Notes: generated by a model from the letters alone, not told the origin. A stretch of DNA of 49,863 nt from Heyndrickxia ginsengihumi (GCF_011008565.1 NZ_JAAIWK010000027.1:1-49863); one strand, 5' to 3'. Shown: positions 11,441 through 20,100, counted from the stretch's first letter. Translations and numbers: made by a program.

Positions 11441-12430
11441 TTATAACTGTGTATACACATAAATAAAGTAGAGCGTTGAAACGATCGCAATAATCATCAA
11501 TGTTTCTAAAAATATAAACGTCCTTTTCAATTTCCTCTGCTTATGTCTGCTGGACCTTACTTGAACATTCTTTGTGGAAGTATGAGTCGCTCGATTTACT
11601 TTGCGCTGACGAAAGCTTTTTTGCTGCTTTGTTAATATCACCACTAAATCATCCCGCATCTCAATAGCCGTTACATAATTTCCATTCAATGCCTTTAATA
11701 AAATATGTTCAAATTTTGCAAGTTCAGGTTTCTTTTTAATTGCTGATTGCAATTGTACCAATCCACTTTCACCATTTTTTGAAAATCTTTGCGGATAAGC
11801 CAGATTAATCATGATCATGGCCGTTGCGAATAAGTCATACGTCGGTTCTGCCTTTCTTGAACCTAATCCCCAATATCCTCTATCGAAAAACTCTGTAAAC
11901 TCTTTAATGGCCCTCCCTTGTATTGTTGTACCACCAACGTCAATACAGCGAATTTTTGTAGGTGGACCAGAAACAATTAAATTTTCAGGCTTAAGATCTC
12001 CAAAGACCCATCCTGCCTGATGAAGTCTATGCAAATCACTTAGCAGCTGCACCATTAACACGCCCGTCCACGAAAATCCTTTATGTTTAATAAAAGATAG
12101 CAAATCAGGACCATTAATATATTCCATCACATAAAAAGGAATTTTTTCCTGCAGTGTAACCCAATCATCAATGTCAAGTAAAGAAGGCCCGAGGGAAGAC
12201 CCTTGGACCTTAGCAAATGCTTTGAGTACATTAACTTCTGATGTTACTGAAACGGTACTATCACTCATTTTCAAAGCAACATGACCGCCATTGTGTTCTG
12301 CTAAGTAAACAATGCCGTTTGCTCCAGTCCCTAGTTTTTTAATTAGAGTATAGCGGTTTTGGTGCCATTTTCCAGTAACGTTTGTACCTGGTTGGAAATT
12401 ATAATGATTCTTCAAAGTATTGTTCATCAT
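11441..12430 (-). CDS. yabT: Sporulation serine/threonine protein kinase YabT
   Basis: A Hanks-type kinase of 329 residues with a glycine-rich loop (LGTGANGIVYL, about 34-44), the invariant lysine in VALKMS, a basic linker (about 270-305, many K/R) and one C-terminal membrane segment (about 308-327). The catalytic loop reads FGDLKPEN rather than the usual HRD, and the metal-binding motif reads DVGG rather than DFG. The B. subtilis YabT I recall has the same changes; there it binds DNA through the basic region, sits at the septum and phosphorylates RecA and AbrB. It overlaps yabS by 32 bases, so the two are co-translated. Confidence 0.93.
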   Translation of the reverse strand: MMNNTLKNHYNFQPGTNVTGKWHQNRYTLIKKLGTGANGIVYLAEHNGGHVALKMSDSTVSVTSEVNVLKAFAKVQGSSLGPSLLDIDDWVTLQEKIPFYVMEYINGPDLLSFIKHKGFSWTGVLMVQLLSDLHRLHQAGWVFGDLKPENLIVSGPPTKIRCIDVGGTTIQGRAIKEFTEFFDRGYWGLGSRKAEPTYDLFATAMIMINLAYPQRFSKNGESGLVQLQSAIKKKPELAKFEHILLKALNGNYVTAIEMRDDLVVILTKQQKSFRQRKVNRATHTSTKNVQVRSSRHKQRKLKRTFIFLETLMIIAIVSTLYFIYVYTQL

Positions 12431-13136
12431 CTCGTGACAATAATCCCCTTAAAGATCTTTTTTTATGGAAATATTGGATTGCTTCACTAATTGCCGGACC
12501 CGTTGGTGTAATCCCCCCTACTTGGAGCTTAGAAAAGACAGAAGTTAATGATTCTAATTTTGGCGTCCAATCTAACAGTTTTTCAACTTCCTTCTTTTTC
12601 CCGGGAAATACAAATAAGGAAAACTGATTATTCCCCATCCTTGCATTTAAGCTCAATGATAGATCCAGTAATGCCTCCTTAACAGTCGGTAGTTTTTGCT
12701 TCATGCTTGCACTAGTATCTACTAAAATAAGCACGTCCAAATCGACGGTTTCTCCTAATTCATCGACAACTTCCAACACTTCCCCGCGTTTTTCTGGAGG
12801 TAATTCTTCTATTGCTGCCGAATCACCTAATATTTGCTTTAATTCACGATTGACAACACCTTGAAGCGTCTGAGTCATTGCTTTTTTAGTTACCATTTGC
12901 ACAGTTTGCGATAAACTTTGGGCATATACAATTTGGCTAACTCCACCACCTGACATTGCAATACCTTCAATTTCTTTCATGCCTTTCTCATCAATCACGT
13001 CATTTTCCATTACACCTATAACATTAACCGTAATACCCTCTTCTTGTGCTAACGCTGCCATAGCAATGGGATCTTCCCCTTGATTCGAACAACCATCGGT
13101 AATTAACAATATTTGCTTCAAAGTACCTGTTTTCAT
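12399..13136 (-). CDS. yabS: von Willebrand factor A domain protein YabS
   Basis: A 245-residue soluble protein. An N-terminal segment LLITDGCSNQG and a second segment VLILVDTSASMKQ (about residues 137-149) give a MIDAS-type D-x-S-x-S metal site, so at least one von Willebrand A-like fold is present. Function is unknown. In B. subtilis it sits between spoIIE and the kinase yabT, as here, and the conserved pairing suggests a role connected with the kinase. GGAGG precedes the ATG. Confidence 0.88.
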   Translation of the reverse strand: MKTGTLKQILLITDGCSNQGEDPIAMAALAQEEGITVNVIGVMENDVIDEKGMKEIEGIAMSGGGVSQIVYAQSLSQTVQMVTKKAMTQTLQGVVNRELKQILGDSAAIEELPPEKRGEVLEVVDELGETVDLDVLILVDTSASMKQKLPTVKEALLDLSLSLNARMGNNQFSLFVFPGKKKEVEKLLDWTPKLESLTSVFSKLQVGGITPTGPAISEAIQYFHKKRSLRGLLSRDDEQYFEESL

Positions 13137-13167
13137 TCGGATTTCCTCCTCGTTTCATCCATAATGA

Positions 13168-13177
13168 TATTGTTACC
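13168..13177 (-). promoter_or_regulatory. Possible sigma-F -10 element upstream of yabS
   Basis: On the minus strand, GGTAACAATA matches the forespore sigma-F -10 consensus GGNRANAMTW at every position, about 30 bases ahead of the yabS ATG. The matching -35 (GYWTA about 15 bases upstream) is not evident; a GTATA is present but about 24 bases away. Known sigma-F control of yabT in B. subtilis makes this plausible but unproven. Confidence 0.3.
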
Positions 13178-13235
13178 ATCATCGACAAAAGAAGGAGAAT
13201 TTATACTTATCTATTCCTTACTTTACATTAGCATC

Positions 13236-15716
13236 CTAAGAAATCAGTTTTTTTCCTTTGCTCACGGGTATGGCCGCCCATTTTGGTGTATTATGCTGTA
13301 TTTTAGTAACAACGACTGTCATATCATCTTCAATTAAACCAGATCTTGTTCGAATAACTTCTTCCATAATTAAATCGGCAATTTCTTGAGGATCTTCGGT
13401 TTCCAATTCGCGAATTTTCCTTTTTATCCATACTTCATTATTTTCAACAAATTTTGGCCCTTCGAATATACCATCACTCATCATAATTAATATATCCCCT
13501 GCTTTTAACTGTTGAGACACAACATCAACATCTAATTCCTGCAACACACCCATTGGTAAATTACCAGATTCAATTTTCAACACTTTATCCCCTCTTTTAA
13601 TAAAGCTCGGCGTTGAACCTATTTTCAAAAACTTGCTGCTTGCATCTTGTAAATCAATGATAGCAAGATCTAATGTAGAAAATACTTCTTCCTGTGTACG
13701 TAATGCTAAAACAGAATTCACTGATTTAATGGCCACTTCTTCCTCAATTCCTGATTGTAAAATTTGCTGTAATAAGCGGAGTGTTTCATTGCTTTCGTAA
13801 TGGGCACGTTCACCATTCCCCATACCATCACTAATCGCAACCGCATACTTACGTGACCCTAATTCAATCATCGAATAGCTATCTCCCGAAATAAATCCTC
13901 CTCCTTTAGCGGCATGAGCCACTCCCGTTTCTACCACAAAAGCTTTTGCAGACCTAAAGTTTACATAACCAAGTCCTTCCGGATAAGAACTGAAGTCTTG
14001 TTTTTGAACGACAATTGTTTCTTCTAATATATCTGATAACATTGGTGCGATGATTTTTTCACATTCTCCATATCCACTATACTGGGATAAGGCAATATCT
14101 ATATCAACATTCCCATCCTCAAGATTGTATATTTCGACCTGATCAATTTCCAATCCAAAATCTTGTAAAGCCTCTAAAATCATTTCCTCCTGTTTTTGAT
14201 GATTTTCTCTTTCTCGTTGAATTTCTTTTGCAAAATCCCCCATTACTTCTGACACACCTTGAAGTTGCTCAGCTACAAGCTTTCTGCTTTCCTTAATTTG
14301 TTTTTTTAGTTTCTGATTTGCTTGAAACAAAGTAAGTTCATGCAAAATTGCGTCCTCTACTTTCTTCGCCCTTACGCAATGTTTCTCTAAATTCATATGA
14401 ACTCGATGTGAGACAGTACCATTTCCTTCCTCTAAATCATGCATAGTCTCTTTCATTAAGTCATATGTTTGATTGAAGTTTTTAGCCCAACATTGTTCTT
14501 TTTTGAAACAAGTCTGACAAGTTTTTTCTGTAATATTGCTGAAAAAGTAGTCCAATTCACGATCTTCATCTTCTTCAACGTTTAATTGATCATACTGTTG
14601 GAAACTAGTTGAAAGTGCATGAAAAACAGAGGAGAATTGCTCTACCCTTTGCACTGTAGCATCACGAATTTTCTTCATATATTGTTGTTGTTCTTGAGTA
14701 TACTCAGCTGTCCCTGGAATATGTTTCGCTAATTTCGTTACAATGCGATTTGGTGTTAAAAATAACAGCAAAATACTAATACATGTTTCATAAATATTAG
14801 TAGATAGCGGGGTATTTGTTTCCCCATACATTCCAATTAATACTGTCGCAATAAACAGACCGATGGCGGCTCCAAACCGCTTCCCTTCTTTTAAGAGTCC
14901 ACTTAATAAGCCCGCAAAAGCAAGTAAGCTCATTTGATAAAAACTTGTTACATTCGCCAAGCTAAATATCAGCCCTGTCACAACGCCTACGGTCGATCCT
15001 ACAGTCGCCCCACCAACAAACGCAAAAATTAACACTAAGTATCTTGATAAAATATGTTCCACAGAAAGATCGTATAGCGACCAACCGATTGTACCAGTAA
15101 GTACAGACGCAAGCATAATGATAAGACTAATAACTTCCTCGGTTTTAAATGTTCTTTTTCGTTTTGTTTGTGCTAAAATCGGAATGCTTTGCATAAATAT
15201 AAGAGCAAGAACAAATGTTAAACCTGCCTCAACAGCAGTCATTAAACCATCATATAATGTAAAATGGAAGGATTGTTCAATATAGGTATAGGTACACTTC
15301 GACAAGAACGATACAGCTAACACGTAATGTGGTAAAACTTTTAACTCATCTTTATGGAATCTTGAAAATAGCCGGAATACGATTAAAAAGATAAAAATAG
15401 ATGCAAAAGTATAAACCCCGTTACTGATAGAAATGGTTAATGCTCCAACTACTAAGCCTAATAATGCCATCGGGGAATGATTTCTTTTCATAACATAAAC
15501 GGAAGCAAAAAATGGTAAAGAAAATGGTGTTAAATGAGATAGGATGAGCGCTCTACCGAGTAGAAATCCAACAATTAATAAGCTGATGCCCTTGTGGAGA
15601 AAGATATGCTCAAGTTGTGCTTGAAGTTGTCTGAATCCTTTACTTACTTCCATCTTTGTCTCTCTTAAATCCACACTACTACCTGGTTCAATCAAACTAT
15701 TTTCTACTTTCTCCAT
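13236..15716 (-). CDS. spoIIE: Stage II sporulation protein E (PP2C phosphatase)
   Basis: Dephosphorylates SpoIIAA-P in the forespore and so activates sigma-F; it also interacts with FtsZ at the polar septum. The 826-residue protein has about ten N-terminal membrane segments (about 40-320), a central FtsZ-binding and oligomerisation region with the conserved CQTC and QCW motifs, and a C-terminal PP2C domain. That domain shows the metal-binding motifs ISDGMGNG, MMSDGIFEG and EDDMTVVV. The ATG at 15716 gives a start MEKVE, as in B. subtilis, with GAGGGAG ten bases upstream; a TTG six bases earlier is worse spaced. Its promoter (15753-15785) is the special Spo0A-activated type. Confidence 0.98.
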   Translation of the reverse strand: MEKVENSLIEPGSSVDLRETKMEVSKGFRQLQAQLEHIFLHKGISLLIVGFLLGRALILSHLTPFSLPFFASVYVMKRNHSPMALLGLVVGALTISISNGVYTFASIFIFLIVFRLFSRFHKDELKVLPHYVLAVSFLSKCTYTYIEQSFHFTLYDGLMTAVEAGLTFVLALIFMQSIPILAQTKRKRTFKTEEVISLIIMLASVLTGTIGWSLYDLSVEHILSRYLVLIFAFVGGATVGSTVGVVTGLIFSLANVTSFYQMSLLAFAGLLSGLLKEGKRFGAAIGLFIATVLIGMYGETNTPLSTNIYETCISILLLFLTPNRIVTKLAKHIPGTAEYTQEQQQYMKKIRDATVQRVEQFSSVFHALSTSFQQYDQLNVEEDEDRELDYFFSNITEKTCQTCFKKEQCWAKNFNQTYDLMKETMHDLEEGNGTVSHRVHMNLEKHCVRAKKVEDAILHELTLFQANQKLKKQIKESRKLVAEQLQGVSEVMGDFAKEIQRERENHQKQEEMILEALQDFGLEIDQVEIYNLEDGNVDIDIALSQYSGYGECEKIIAPMLSDILEETIVVQKQDFSSYPEGLGYVNFRSAKAFVVETGVAHAAKGGGFISGDSYSMIELGSRKYAVAISDGMGNGERAHYESNETLRLLQQILQSGIEEEVAIKSVNSVLALRTQEEVFSTLDLAIIDLQDASSKFLKIGSTPSFIKRGDKVLKIESGNLPMGVLQELDVDVVSQQLKAGDILIMMSDGIFEGPKFVENNEVWIKRKIRELETEDPQEIADLIMEEVIRTRSGLIEDDMTVVVTKIQHNTPKWAAIPVSKGKKLIS

Positions 15717-15752
15717 TATCAATACACTCCCTCACTTTGTTTGTTAAACCGT

Positions 15753-15785
15753 ATTATAAACTGGACAAGTTTAGAAGTTTGTCAA
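15753..15785 (-). promoter_or_regulatory. spoIIE promoter, sigma-A with 21-bp spacer
   Basis: On the minus strand, TTGACA (15785-15780) and TATAAT (15758-15753) are both perfect but separated by 21 bases instead of 17. B. subtilis spoIIE is the textbook case of this 21-bp spacing; there RNA polymerase with sigma-A needs Spo0A-P to fire. Confidence 0.88.
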
Positions 15786-15818
15786 AATAGCAGATAAAAT
15801 TAAAAGAAAAGTTCGACT
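15778..15818. promoter_or_regulatory. Candidate Spo0A boxes at the spoIIE promoter
   Basis: TTTGTCAAA (15778-15786, plus strand) fits the 0A box TTTGTCRAA and overlaps the -35. A second near match, AGTCGAA on the minus strand (15818-15812), differs from TGTCGAA by one base. The position fits activation of spoIIE by Spo0A-P. Because the first overlaps TTGACA, part of the match is forced by the -35 itself. Confidence 0.55.
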
Positions 15819-15869
15819 TCTTTTTTCGCAATAAAAAGGTGATTTTACAAATTTCTTCAAAAGATTATG

Positions 15870-15898
15870 TTGACAATAAATAATAAAATGTGTAATAT
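15870..15898 (+). promoter_or_regulatory. Sigma-A promoter of the tRNA-Met gene
   Basis: TTGACA (15870-15875), a 17-base spacer and TAATAT (15893-15898) lie 24 bases before the tRNA on the plus strand. The gene therefore has its own promoter, divergent from that of spoIIE. Confidence 0.8.
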
Positions 15899-15921
15899 AG
15901 AACATGTGCTTTTAATATTAT

Positions 15922-15995
15922 GGCGGCGTAGCTCAGCTGGCTAGAGCGTACGGTTCATACCCGTGAGGTCGTGGGTTCGATCCCCTCCGCCGCTA
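15922..15995 (+). tRNA. trnMet: tRNA-Met (CAU), elongator
   Basis: Folds as a full cloverleaf: acceptor GGCGGCG with CGCCGCT (first pair G-U), D-arm GCTC/GAGC, anticodon stem TACGG/CCGTG with loop TTCATAC, and T-loop TTCGATC. The anticodon is CAU. The anticodon stem lacks the three consecutive G-C pairs of the initiator, so this is the elongator type. The T-stem (GTGGG/CCCTC) contains one T-T mismatch. The 3' end is ATCA, so the CCA is not encoded and must be added. It is flanked by its own promoter and terminator, opposite to neighbouring genes. Confidence 0.95.
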
Positions 15996-16002
15996 TCATT
16001 CA

Positions 16003-16027
16003 AAAACTGGTTTATACCAGTTTTTTT
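16003..16027 (+). terminator. Intrinsic terminator after tRNA-Met
   Basis: AAAACTGG and CCAGTTTT form an 8-base stem followed by a run of seven T on the plus strand, eight bases after the tRNA. Confidence 0.88.
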
Positions 16028-16057
16028 ATTTTTATACCGAAAAAATACATCCTGTAA

Positions 16058-16109
16058 TAAAAAAAGAGTCAATCCGATAACAATCAATGTCTATCGGATT
16101 GACTCTTTT
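16058..16109 (-). terminator. Intrinsic terminator after yabR
   Basis: A perfect 17-base stem (AAAGAGTCAATCCGATA with its complement) around a 12-base loop is followed on the minus strand by TTTTTTTATT. It ends the yabR unit facing the convergent tRNA terminator. Confidence 0.9.
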
Positions 16110-16147
16110 AATGTCGCAACCTGCTATATATATGAATAGACAGCAAG

Positions 16148-16576
16148 TTAACCTCTTCTAGCACCACGGCCACCGCGTTTAGATTCTGTATTGCGTTTTA
16201 ATGAAGATAAGCGATCTTCACTATCTTTCAAGAAACGCGCCATTTTTTGTTCGAAATCTTCTTTTACACGGTGATTATTTGTACGATTATTTCTTTGTGG
16301 ACGGTGATTTTGGTGATTTTGATTACTTTGTTGCTGAGTTTGTTCCTTCGCCTTACGAATGGATAAACCAATTTTTCCATCTTTCTCAACATTAAGGACT
16401 TTAACCTCTACAGCATCACCAACTTTTAAATGCTCGTTGATGTCCTTTACATAATTATCAGCAACCTCACTAATATGCACAAGTCCTGTTGAGCCATCTG
16501 GCAATTCGACAAACGCCCCAAAATGAGTGATGCCTGTTACTTTCCCTTGTAACTTGCTGCCTACTTCGATTGACAT
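16148..16576 (-). CDS. yabR: S1-domain RNA-binding protein YabR
   Basis: A 142-residue protein with one N-terminal S1 domain (about 6-74; GKVTGITHFGAFVELPDG, LVHISEVAD, KVGDAVEVKVL) resembling the S1 repeats of polynucleotide phosphorylase and general stress protein 13. It is followed by a Q/N-rich linker and a basic C-terminus (RGGRGARRG), which would favour RNA contact. The precise role is unknown. The ATG at 16576, after AAGGAGG, starts MSIEVG like relatives; the upstream in-frame extension is not needed. Confidence 0.92.
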   Translation of the reverse strand: MSIEVGSKLQGKVTGITHFGAFVELPDGSTGLVHISEVADNYVKDINEHLKVGDAVEVKVLNVEKDGKIGLSIRKAKEQTQQQSNQNHQNHRPQRNNRTNNHRVKEDFEQKMARFLKDSEDRLSSLKRNTESKRGGRGARRG

Positions 16577-16648
16577 AAAAAAATTTTTCCTCCTTAAAAG
16601 ATAAAAAATCGACCTTTTATATATTATAACGAACATCAAAAAAGAGTG

Positions 16649-17047
16649 TCAATAAGACACGTCTTCTTGCTTATTTTTCTTTTTGGAATTTGAATCCGGA
16701 ATATTAAATATTATTTCCCCTTTTTCTGAAAGGAAATACTCACTTCTAGCGAGCTTTGCAATATAATCATTATCATTTAATTTCACAATTTGGTTTTTTA
16801 AAAGCGCTTGTTGTTTATTGATTGCTGCAACAGTATGATCAAGTTTTTCCTTTTCAGCCTTTTTTGCCTCTAATTGATGATTTCGGGTAATGTAAGTTGA
16901 AATCATGATGTATGTAATCACACCCGCTATGACAGTAAACAATGCCAAGCGACGAAAAAGCAGTTTGCGTCTTTTTGCAATAACTTTTTCTTTTACTTTT
17001 TGGTTTTGGATATATGCATTTTCCATCGAGGCAATGTTACGTTTCAA
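16649..17047 (-). CDS. divIC: Cell division protein DivIC (FtsB-like)
   Basis: A 132-residue bitopic membrane protein of the divisome that works with FtsL and DivIB at the septum. It has a short basic cytoplasmic N-terminus, one membrane segment (about 34-54), a coiled coil (about 58-95, LEAKKAEKEKLDHT and onward) and the typical ending YFLSEKGEIIFN. The start is TTG at 17047, with AAGGAGG seven bases upstream; the longer open frame to 17185 adds residues unlike the family. It lies between yabQ and yabR. Confidence 0.95.
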   Translation of the reverse strand: MKRNIASMENAYIQNQKVKEKVIAKRRKLLFRRLALFTVIAGVITYIMISTYITRNHQLEAKKAEKEKLDHTVAAINKQQALLKNQIVKLNDNDYIAKLARSEYFLSEKGEIIFNIPDSNSKKKNKQEDVSY

Positions 17048-17225
17048 TATAAAACCTCCTTCCTTATTGATAACAAACAAATGCATAGTGTAAATATTAA
17101 ATAGATATTGATAGATTTTATTGGCGCCGTTAAATAACTCTGTTAATGTTACGTGATTTGTGACATCGAGATCTCCACAAATCACGTAATTTGTTCATCA
17201 ATTTTATCTTTATATTTAACAAAGT

Positions 17226-17861
17226 TTATTTATGAAATATGCGCTGTATCCATTCTTTTATATATACATTAATATTCTTTAACCAGCGCAGTTTTCCTGC
17301 AAAACTAACAAAAACATTTTCAATCCATCGCTTCATCCCTTTAGGCATTAAATAACTTAGTGCAGCAAAAAGCCAAAGCAACGGTTTAAAGATTATCTTT
17401 ATTACCCATATTAGCATTTTCATCACAGTTTTTACAATAGTATAAAGGAGCTTAACTGACCCTGTCAGCAACGAAATAAAAAGTAGTATCAATCCTTTAA
17501 TTGGTTGATATATAAGGGTGCGAACAAGATTTGCAAGAAAATGGATCATTGTTTTAATAATAAATATAAAGGACTCTAATAACTTTAAATAGATTTCTCG
17601 CATCAATGCCTGATATGCAGCAAAACCGCACAAAATCGCAACAAAAATATAAAAACGGACTTCACCAAAATTTATCATAAACAAGACATAAAAGAGAACG
17701 AGTCCTTGGAAAATCCAAAAGAATAAATCATGTATAAAAACGATCCATCTCTTTCTTTTTTTTCTTTTTAAAAAACGATTATACGTATCGAGTGTTCCAC
17801 CAAAAAAGCTTCCCATAGCAATCATGGCAAGCATTGTATAAAATTGCGTTGTAAGGCTCAT
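17226..17861 (-). CDS. yabQ: Spore cortex biosynthesis membrane protein YabQ
   Basis: A 211-residue, strongly hydrophobic and basic protein with several predicted membrane segments (for example about 5-22, 42-62, 70-85, 120-155). B. subtilis YabQ has the same length, sits in the outer forespore membrane and is required for cortex formation. It overlaps the end of yabP by four bases (ATGA), so the two are translationally coupled. Confidence 0.92.
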   Translation of the reverse strand: MSLTTQFYTMLAMIAMGSFFGGTLDTYNRFLKRKKRKRWIVFIHDLFFWIFQGLVLFYVLFMINFGEVRFYIFVAILCGFAAYQALMREIYLKLLESFIFIIKTMIHFLANLVRTLIYQPIKGLILLFISLLTGSVKLLYTIVKTVMKMLIWVIKIIFKPLLWLFAALSYLMPKGMKRWIENVFVSFAGKLRWLKNINVYIKEWIQRIFHK

Positions 17862-18163
17862 CGAAACAATTTGCTAAAGAGCCCTTTAGCTTTCTCCCCG
17901 TGATGTTCGTCTAAGTAAATAAGATCAAATATTTTCCCTTTGATGGACACCACACCTTTATCAACATCTAAGTTCTTCATTTGCAGATTTTGTCCGCGAA
18001 TCGCTAAAAATCCCATTACTGTTTCTAATAAAAATTCCTCATTATCAAAGCTTTCAACTTGTTTAACTCCTGTAATGTCTAAAAGCTTTCTCCCCCGCAT
18101 AATGACATCATGCTCTTGAAAGTCCGATTTGCTATTGGACGGAACATTATAAAAATCACTCAT
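17858..18163 (-). CDS. yabP: Sporulation protein YabP
   Basis: A 101-residue small beta-rich protein of the YabP/YqfC family (HDVIMRGRKLLDITGVKQVESF is the characteristic start). In B. subtilis it is made in the mother cell under sigma-E and is needed for cortex assembly together with YabQ. It has a good ribosome site (GCGGGGAT) and overlaps yabQ by four bases. A sigma-E-like -10 sequence lies just upstream (18199-18206). Confidence 0.93.
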   Translation of the reverse strand: MSDFYNVPSNSKSDFQEHDVIMRGRKLLDITGVKQVESFDNEEFLLETVMGFLAIRGQNLQMKNLDVDKGVVSIKGKIFDLIYLDEHHGEKAKGLFSKLFR

Positions 18164-18198
18164 TCTGATCCCCGCTTTCCTTGTCCAAACTTGTTATA

Positions 18199-18206
18199 TA
18201 TGTATG
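18199..18206 (-). promoter_or_regulatory. Possible sigma-E -10 element for yabPQ
   Basis: On the minus strand, CATACATA matches seven of eight positions of the mother-cell sigma-E -10 (CATACANT), 36 bases before the yabP start. No strong ATATT-like -35 is seen at the usual distance. Support comes mainly from the known sigma-E dependence of yabPQ in B. subtilis. Confidence 0.35.
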
Positions 18207-18302
18207 CCCACCAACAGCAAAAAAGAACAAGCCCAAAATAGAAAAGCCGAATTTGAATGATGAACCCAATTCATATAATCAATCAACCCTATTTTGCGGA
18301 GA

Positions 18303-18336
18303 AAAAAATAGATTGACCTCTTTTAAAGGCCAATCT
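18303..18336 (-). terminator. Intrinsic terminator after rqcP
   Basis: AGATTGGCCT and AGGTCAATCT form a stem with one mismatch, followed by ATTTTTTTC on the minus strand. It ends the spoVT-side unit (yabM-yabN-rqcP) before yabP. Confidence 0.85.
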
Positions 18337-18352
18337 GTTATAAACTAATACA

Positions 18353-18628
18353 TTAATCCTCATTCACACGTTTTTCACTGATAATTGTATACATATCAGC
18401 AGCTTCATCTTTCCGTGTCGTTTCCTTTAGATGGACAACTTTAGCGGTAACTACTTTTTGTCCAAAACGAATTGTAAGCTCATCGCCAACTTTTACATTC
18501 GAGCTGGCCTTTGCCTGAATACCATTAATTTGAATTCTCCCTTGGTCAGCAACTTCTTTCGCCAATGTTCTCCGTTTAATTAGCCTAGAGACTTTCAAAA
18601 ATTTATCTAAACGCATTGCAACTGTCAT
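18353..18628 (-). CDS. rqcP: Ribosome quality control protein RqcP (YabO, Hsp15-like)
   Basis: A 91-residue S4-domain RNA-binding protein ([32 protein letters not shown]). In Bacillus it binds the split 50S subunit and helps RqcH extend stalled peptides with poly-alanine tails. The ATG at 18628 has GAGGTGA about six bases upstream; an internal ATG four codons later would give the shorter start seen in B. subtilis. It follows yabN with a 17-base gap. Confidence 0.95.
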   Translation of the reverse strand: MTVAMRLDKFLKVSRLIKRRTLAKEVADQGRIQINGIQAKASSNVKVGDELTIRFGQKVVTAKVVHLKETTRKDEAADMYTIISEKRVNED

Positions 18629-18645
18629 AATTTATCACCTCATAT

Positions 18646-20100
18646 TTATTCTCGATCTTTTGCTTCAGTCCAGAATTGATCAAGCTCTTCTAAAGTAAAA
18701 TGTTCAAACGGCTGTCCACTTTCGTTTACTCGTTTTTCTATATATTGAAACCGTCGAATAAACTTTTCATTTGTCCTCGTTAAAGCTTCTTCGGGATAAA
18801 TTTTAAGTAACCGCCCTACATTAATTAGGGCGAACATCATATCTCCAAATTCATCCAATTGTTTTTCACGATGGTGATTTTCCATCTCAATTTCAAACTC
18901 CCGTATTTCCTCTTGGACTTTCGACCATGCATCCTTGGCATCTGCCCAATCAAAACCAACTTTAGCCGCCTTCTTTTGCAGTTCATATGCCCGTATTAAT
19001 GCAGGGTAGCCTTTTCCAACTCCCTCCAATAATGAAACATGTTGCTCATTCGTTCGTTCAGTCGCTTTAATCTTTTGCCAATTAACCATTACTTCATCGG
19101 CATTTGAAACTTGAGCATCACCAAAAACGTGTGGATGTCTCCGAATCATCTTTTCAGAAATTGTCTGGATTACATCCTCTATAGCAAACATTCCATCATC
19201 CTCGCCAATTTGCGCTTGAAGCATCACTTGTAAAAGAACATCACCAAGCTCCTCAATCATGTGATCAATATCATCTTCATCAATTGCCGCCAATAGTTCA
19301 TAGCATTCTTCTATAACATATTTTTTTAAAGACACAGCAGTTTGCTCTTTATCCCATGGACATCCATTTGGTCCTCGTAAATCTTTAATAATTTTTCGCA
19401 GCGTTGAAAATTCCCGTAAATCTTCTTCAGCCAAAGGAGGGACATATAAACTTGTTAAATTATTTAAAGAAAATTGCCTGTCTAATTCATAAAGCGGAAC
19501 ATATGTAACTGTCTCCTCACTACTGCCAGCCGCTACAACAATTGCTACTTTATGCTCATCAGGATATTTCTCCATTAATGTAAGTTTTACATCAGAAGCG
19601 ATAAAAGCATCGTACACTTGGCCAATAATAACATGTTGATTTGTTCGAATATCATCTTTCTCTAAATCCGTACCATCTAAAAGCTGAAATCCTTCAATTG
19701 GATCTACTTCGACGGCTGTAAACAAGGCATCGATGAAACTTTGTCCCCCACCAATTTTCACATTCACATTCTGATCTGCTGCATGTTGCAGTAATAATTG
19801 AACCGTTTTTTCTGCTACTAGCGGATGACCGGGCACAGCATAGATAAGATCACCAAGTTTACTTTCTTGAAATAATATACTTGTGATTTCTTCATACACT
19901 TCTTCAAACTGATCATGTTGCTCATAAATATAATCAAATGATTTAAATTCCATACCCTCCAGCTGTAAAGCATCAACAACTGGATGCTCCTTCGTCCGTA
20001 AAAACACACGTTTATTCGATATTAACTGCTTATAAATGCCCAGAGGCAATTGATTAATATCTCCTGCTCCTAAACCGAGCACAGTTATGCTATGTCCCAT
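18646..20100 (-). CDS. yabN: Tetrapyrrole methylase-like / MazG fusion protein YabN
   Basis: A 484-residue two-domain protein. The N-terminal half is a SAM-dependent tetrapyrrole-methylase-like fold (VLGLGAGDINQLP near the start). The C-terminal half is a MazG nucleoside triphosphate pyrophosphohydrolase, with the metal-binding EECYELLAAID and EELGDVLLQV motifs, that probably removes aberrant or damaged NTPs. The start at 20100 follows GGAGG by seven bases; a longer frame is open but unneeded. It overlaps the yabM stop by 11 bases. Confidence 0.94.
   Translation of the reverse strand: MGHSITVLGLGAGDINQLPLGIYKQLISNKRVFLRTKEHPVVDALQLEGMEFKSFDYIYEQHDQFEEVYEEITSILFQESKLGDLIYAVPGHPLVAEKTVQLLLQHAADQNVNVKIGGGQSFIDALFTAVEVDPIEGFQLLDGTDLEKDDIRTNQHVIIGQVYDAFIASDVKLTLMEKYPDEHKVAIVVAAGSSEETVTYVPLYELDRQFSLNNLTSLYVPPLAEEDLREFSTLRKIIKDLRGPNGCPWDKEQTAVSLKKYVIEECYELLAAIDEDDIDHMIEELGDVLLQVMLQAQIGEDDGMFAIEDVIQTISEKMIRRHPHVFGDAQVSNADEVMVNWQKIKATERTNEQHVSLLEGVGKGYPALIRAYELQKKAAKVGFDWADAKDAWSKVQEEIREFEIEMENHHREKQLDEFGDMMFALINVGRLLKIYPEEALTRTNEKFIRRFQYIEKRVNESGQPFEHFTLEELDQFWTEAKDRE

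Noticed and set aside
11441-12430. YabT as an inactive pseudokinase
   Set aside because: The HRD and DFG motifs are altered (FGDLKPEN, DVGG), but the same changes occur in the active B. subtilis YabT as I recall it, and the lysine, aspartate and asparagine of the core are present.
16905-17185. Longer divIC and opposing frames around its start
   Set aside because: The extension from 17185 to 17050 adds residues unlike DivIC and ignores the good ribosome site before TTG 17047; the opposing frame is a shadow.
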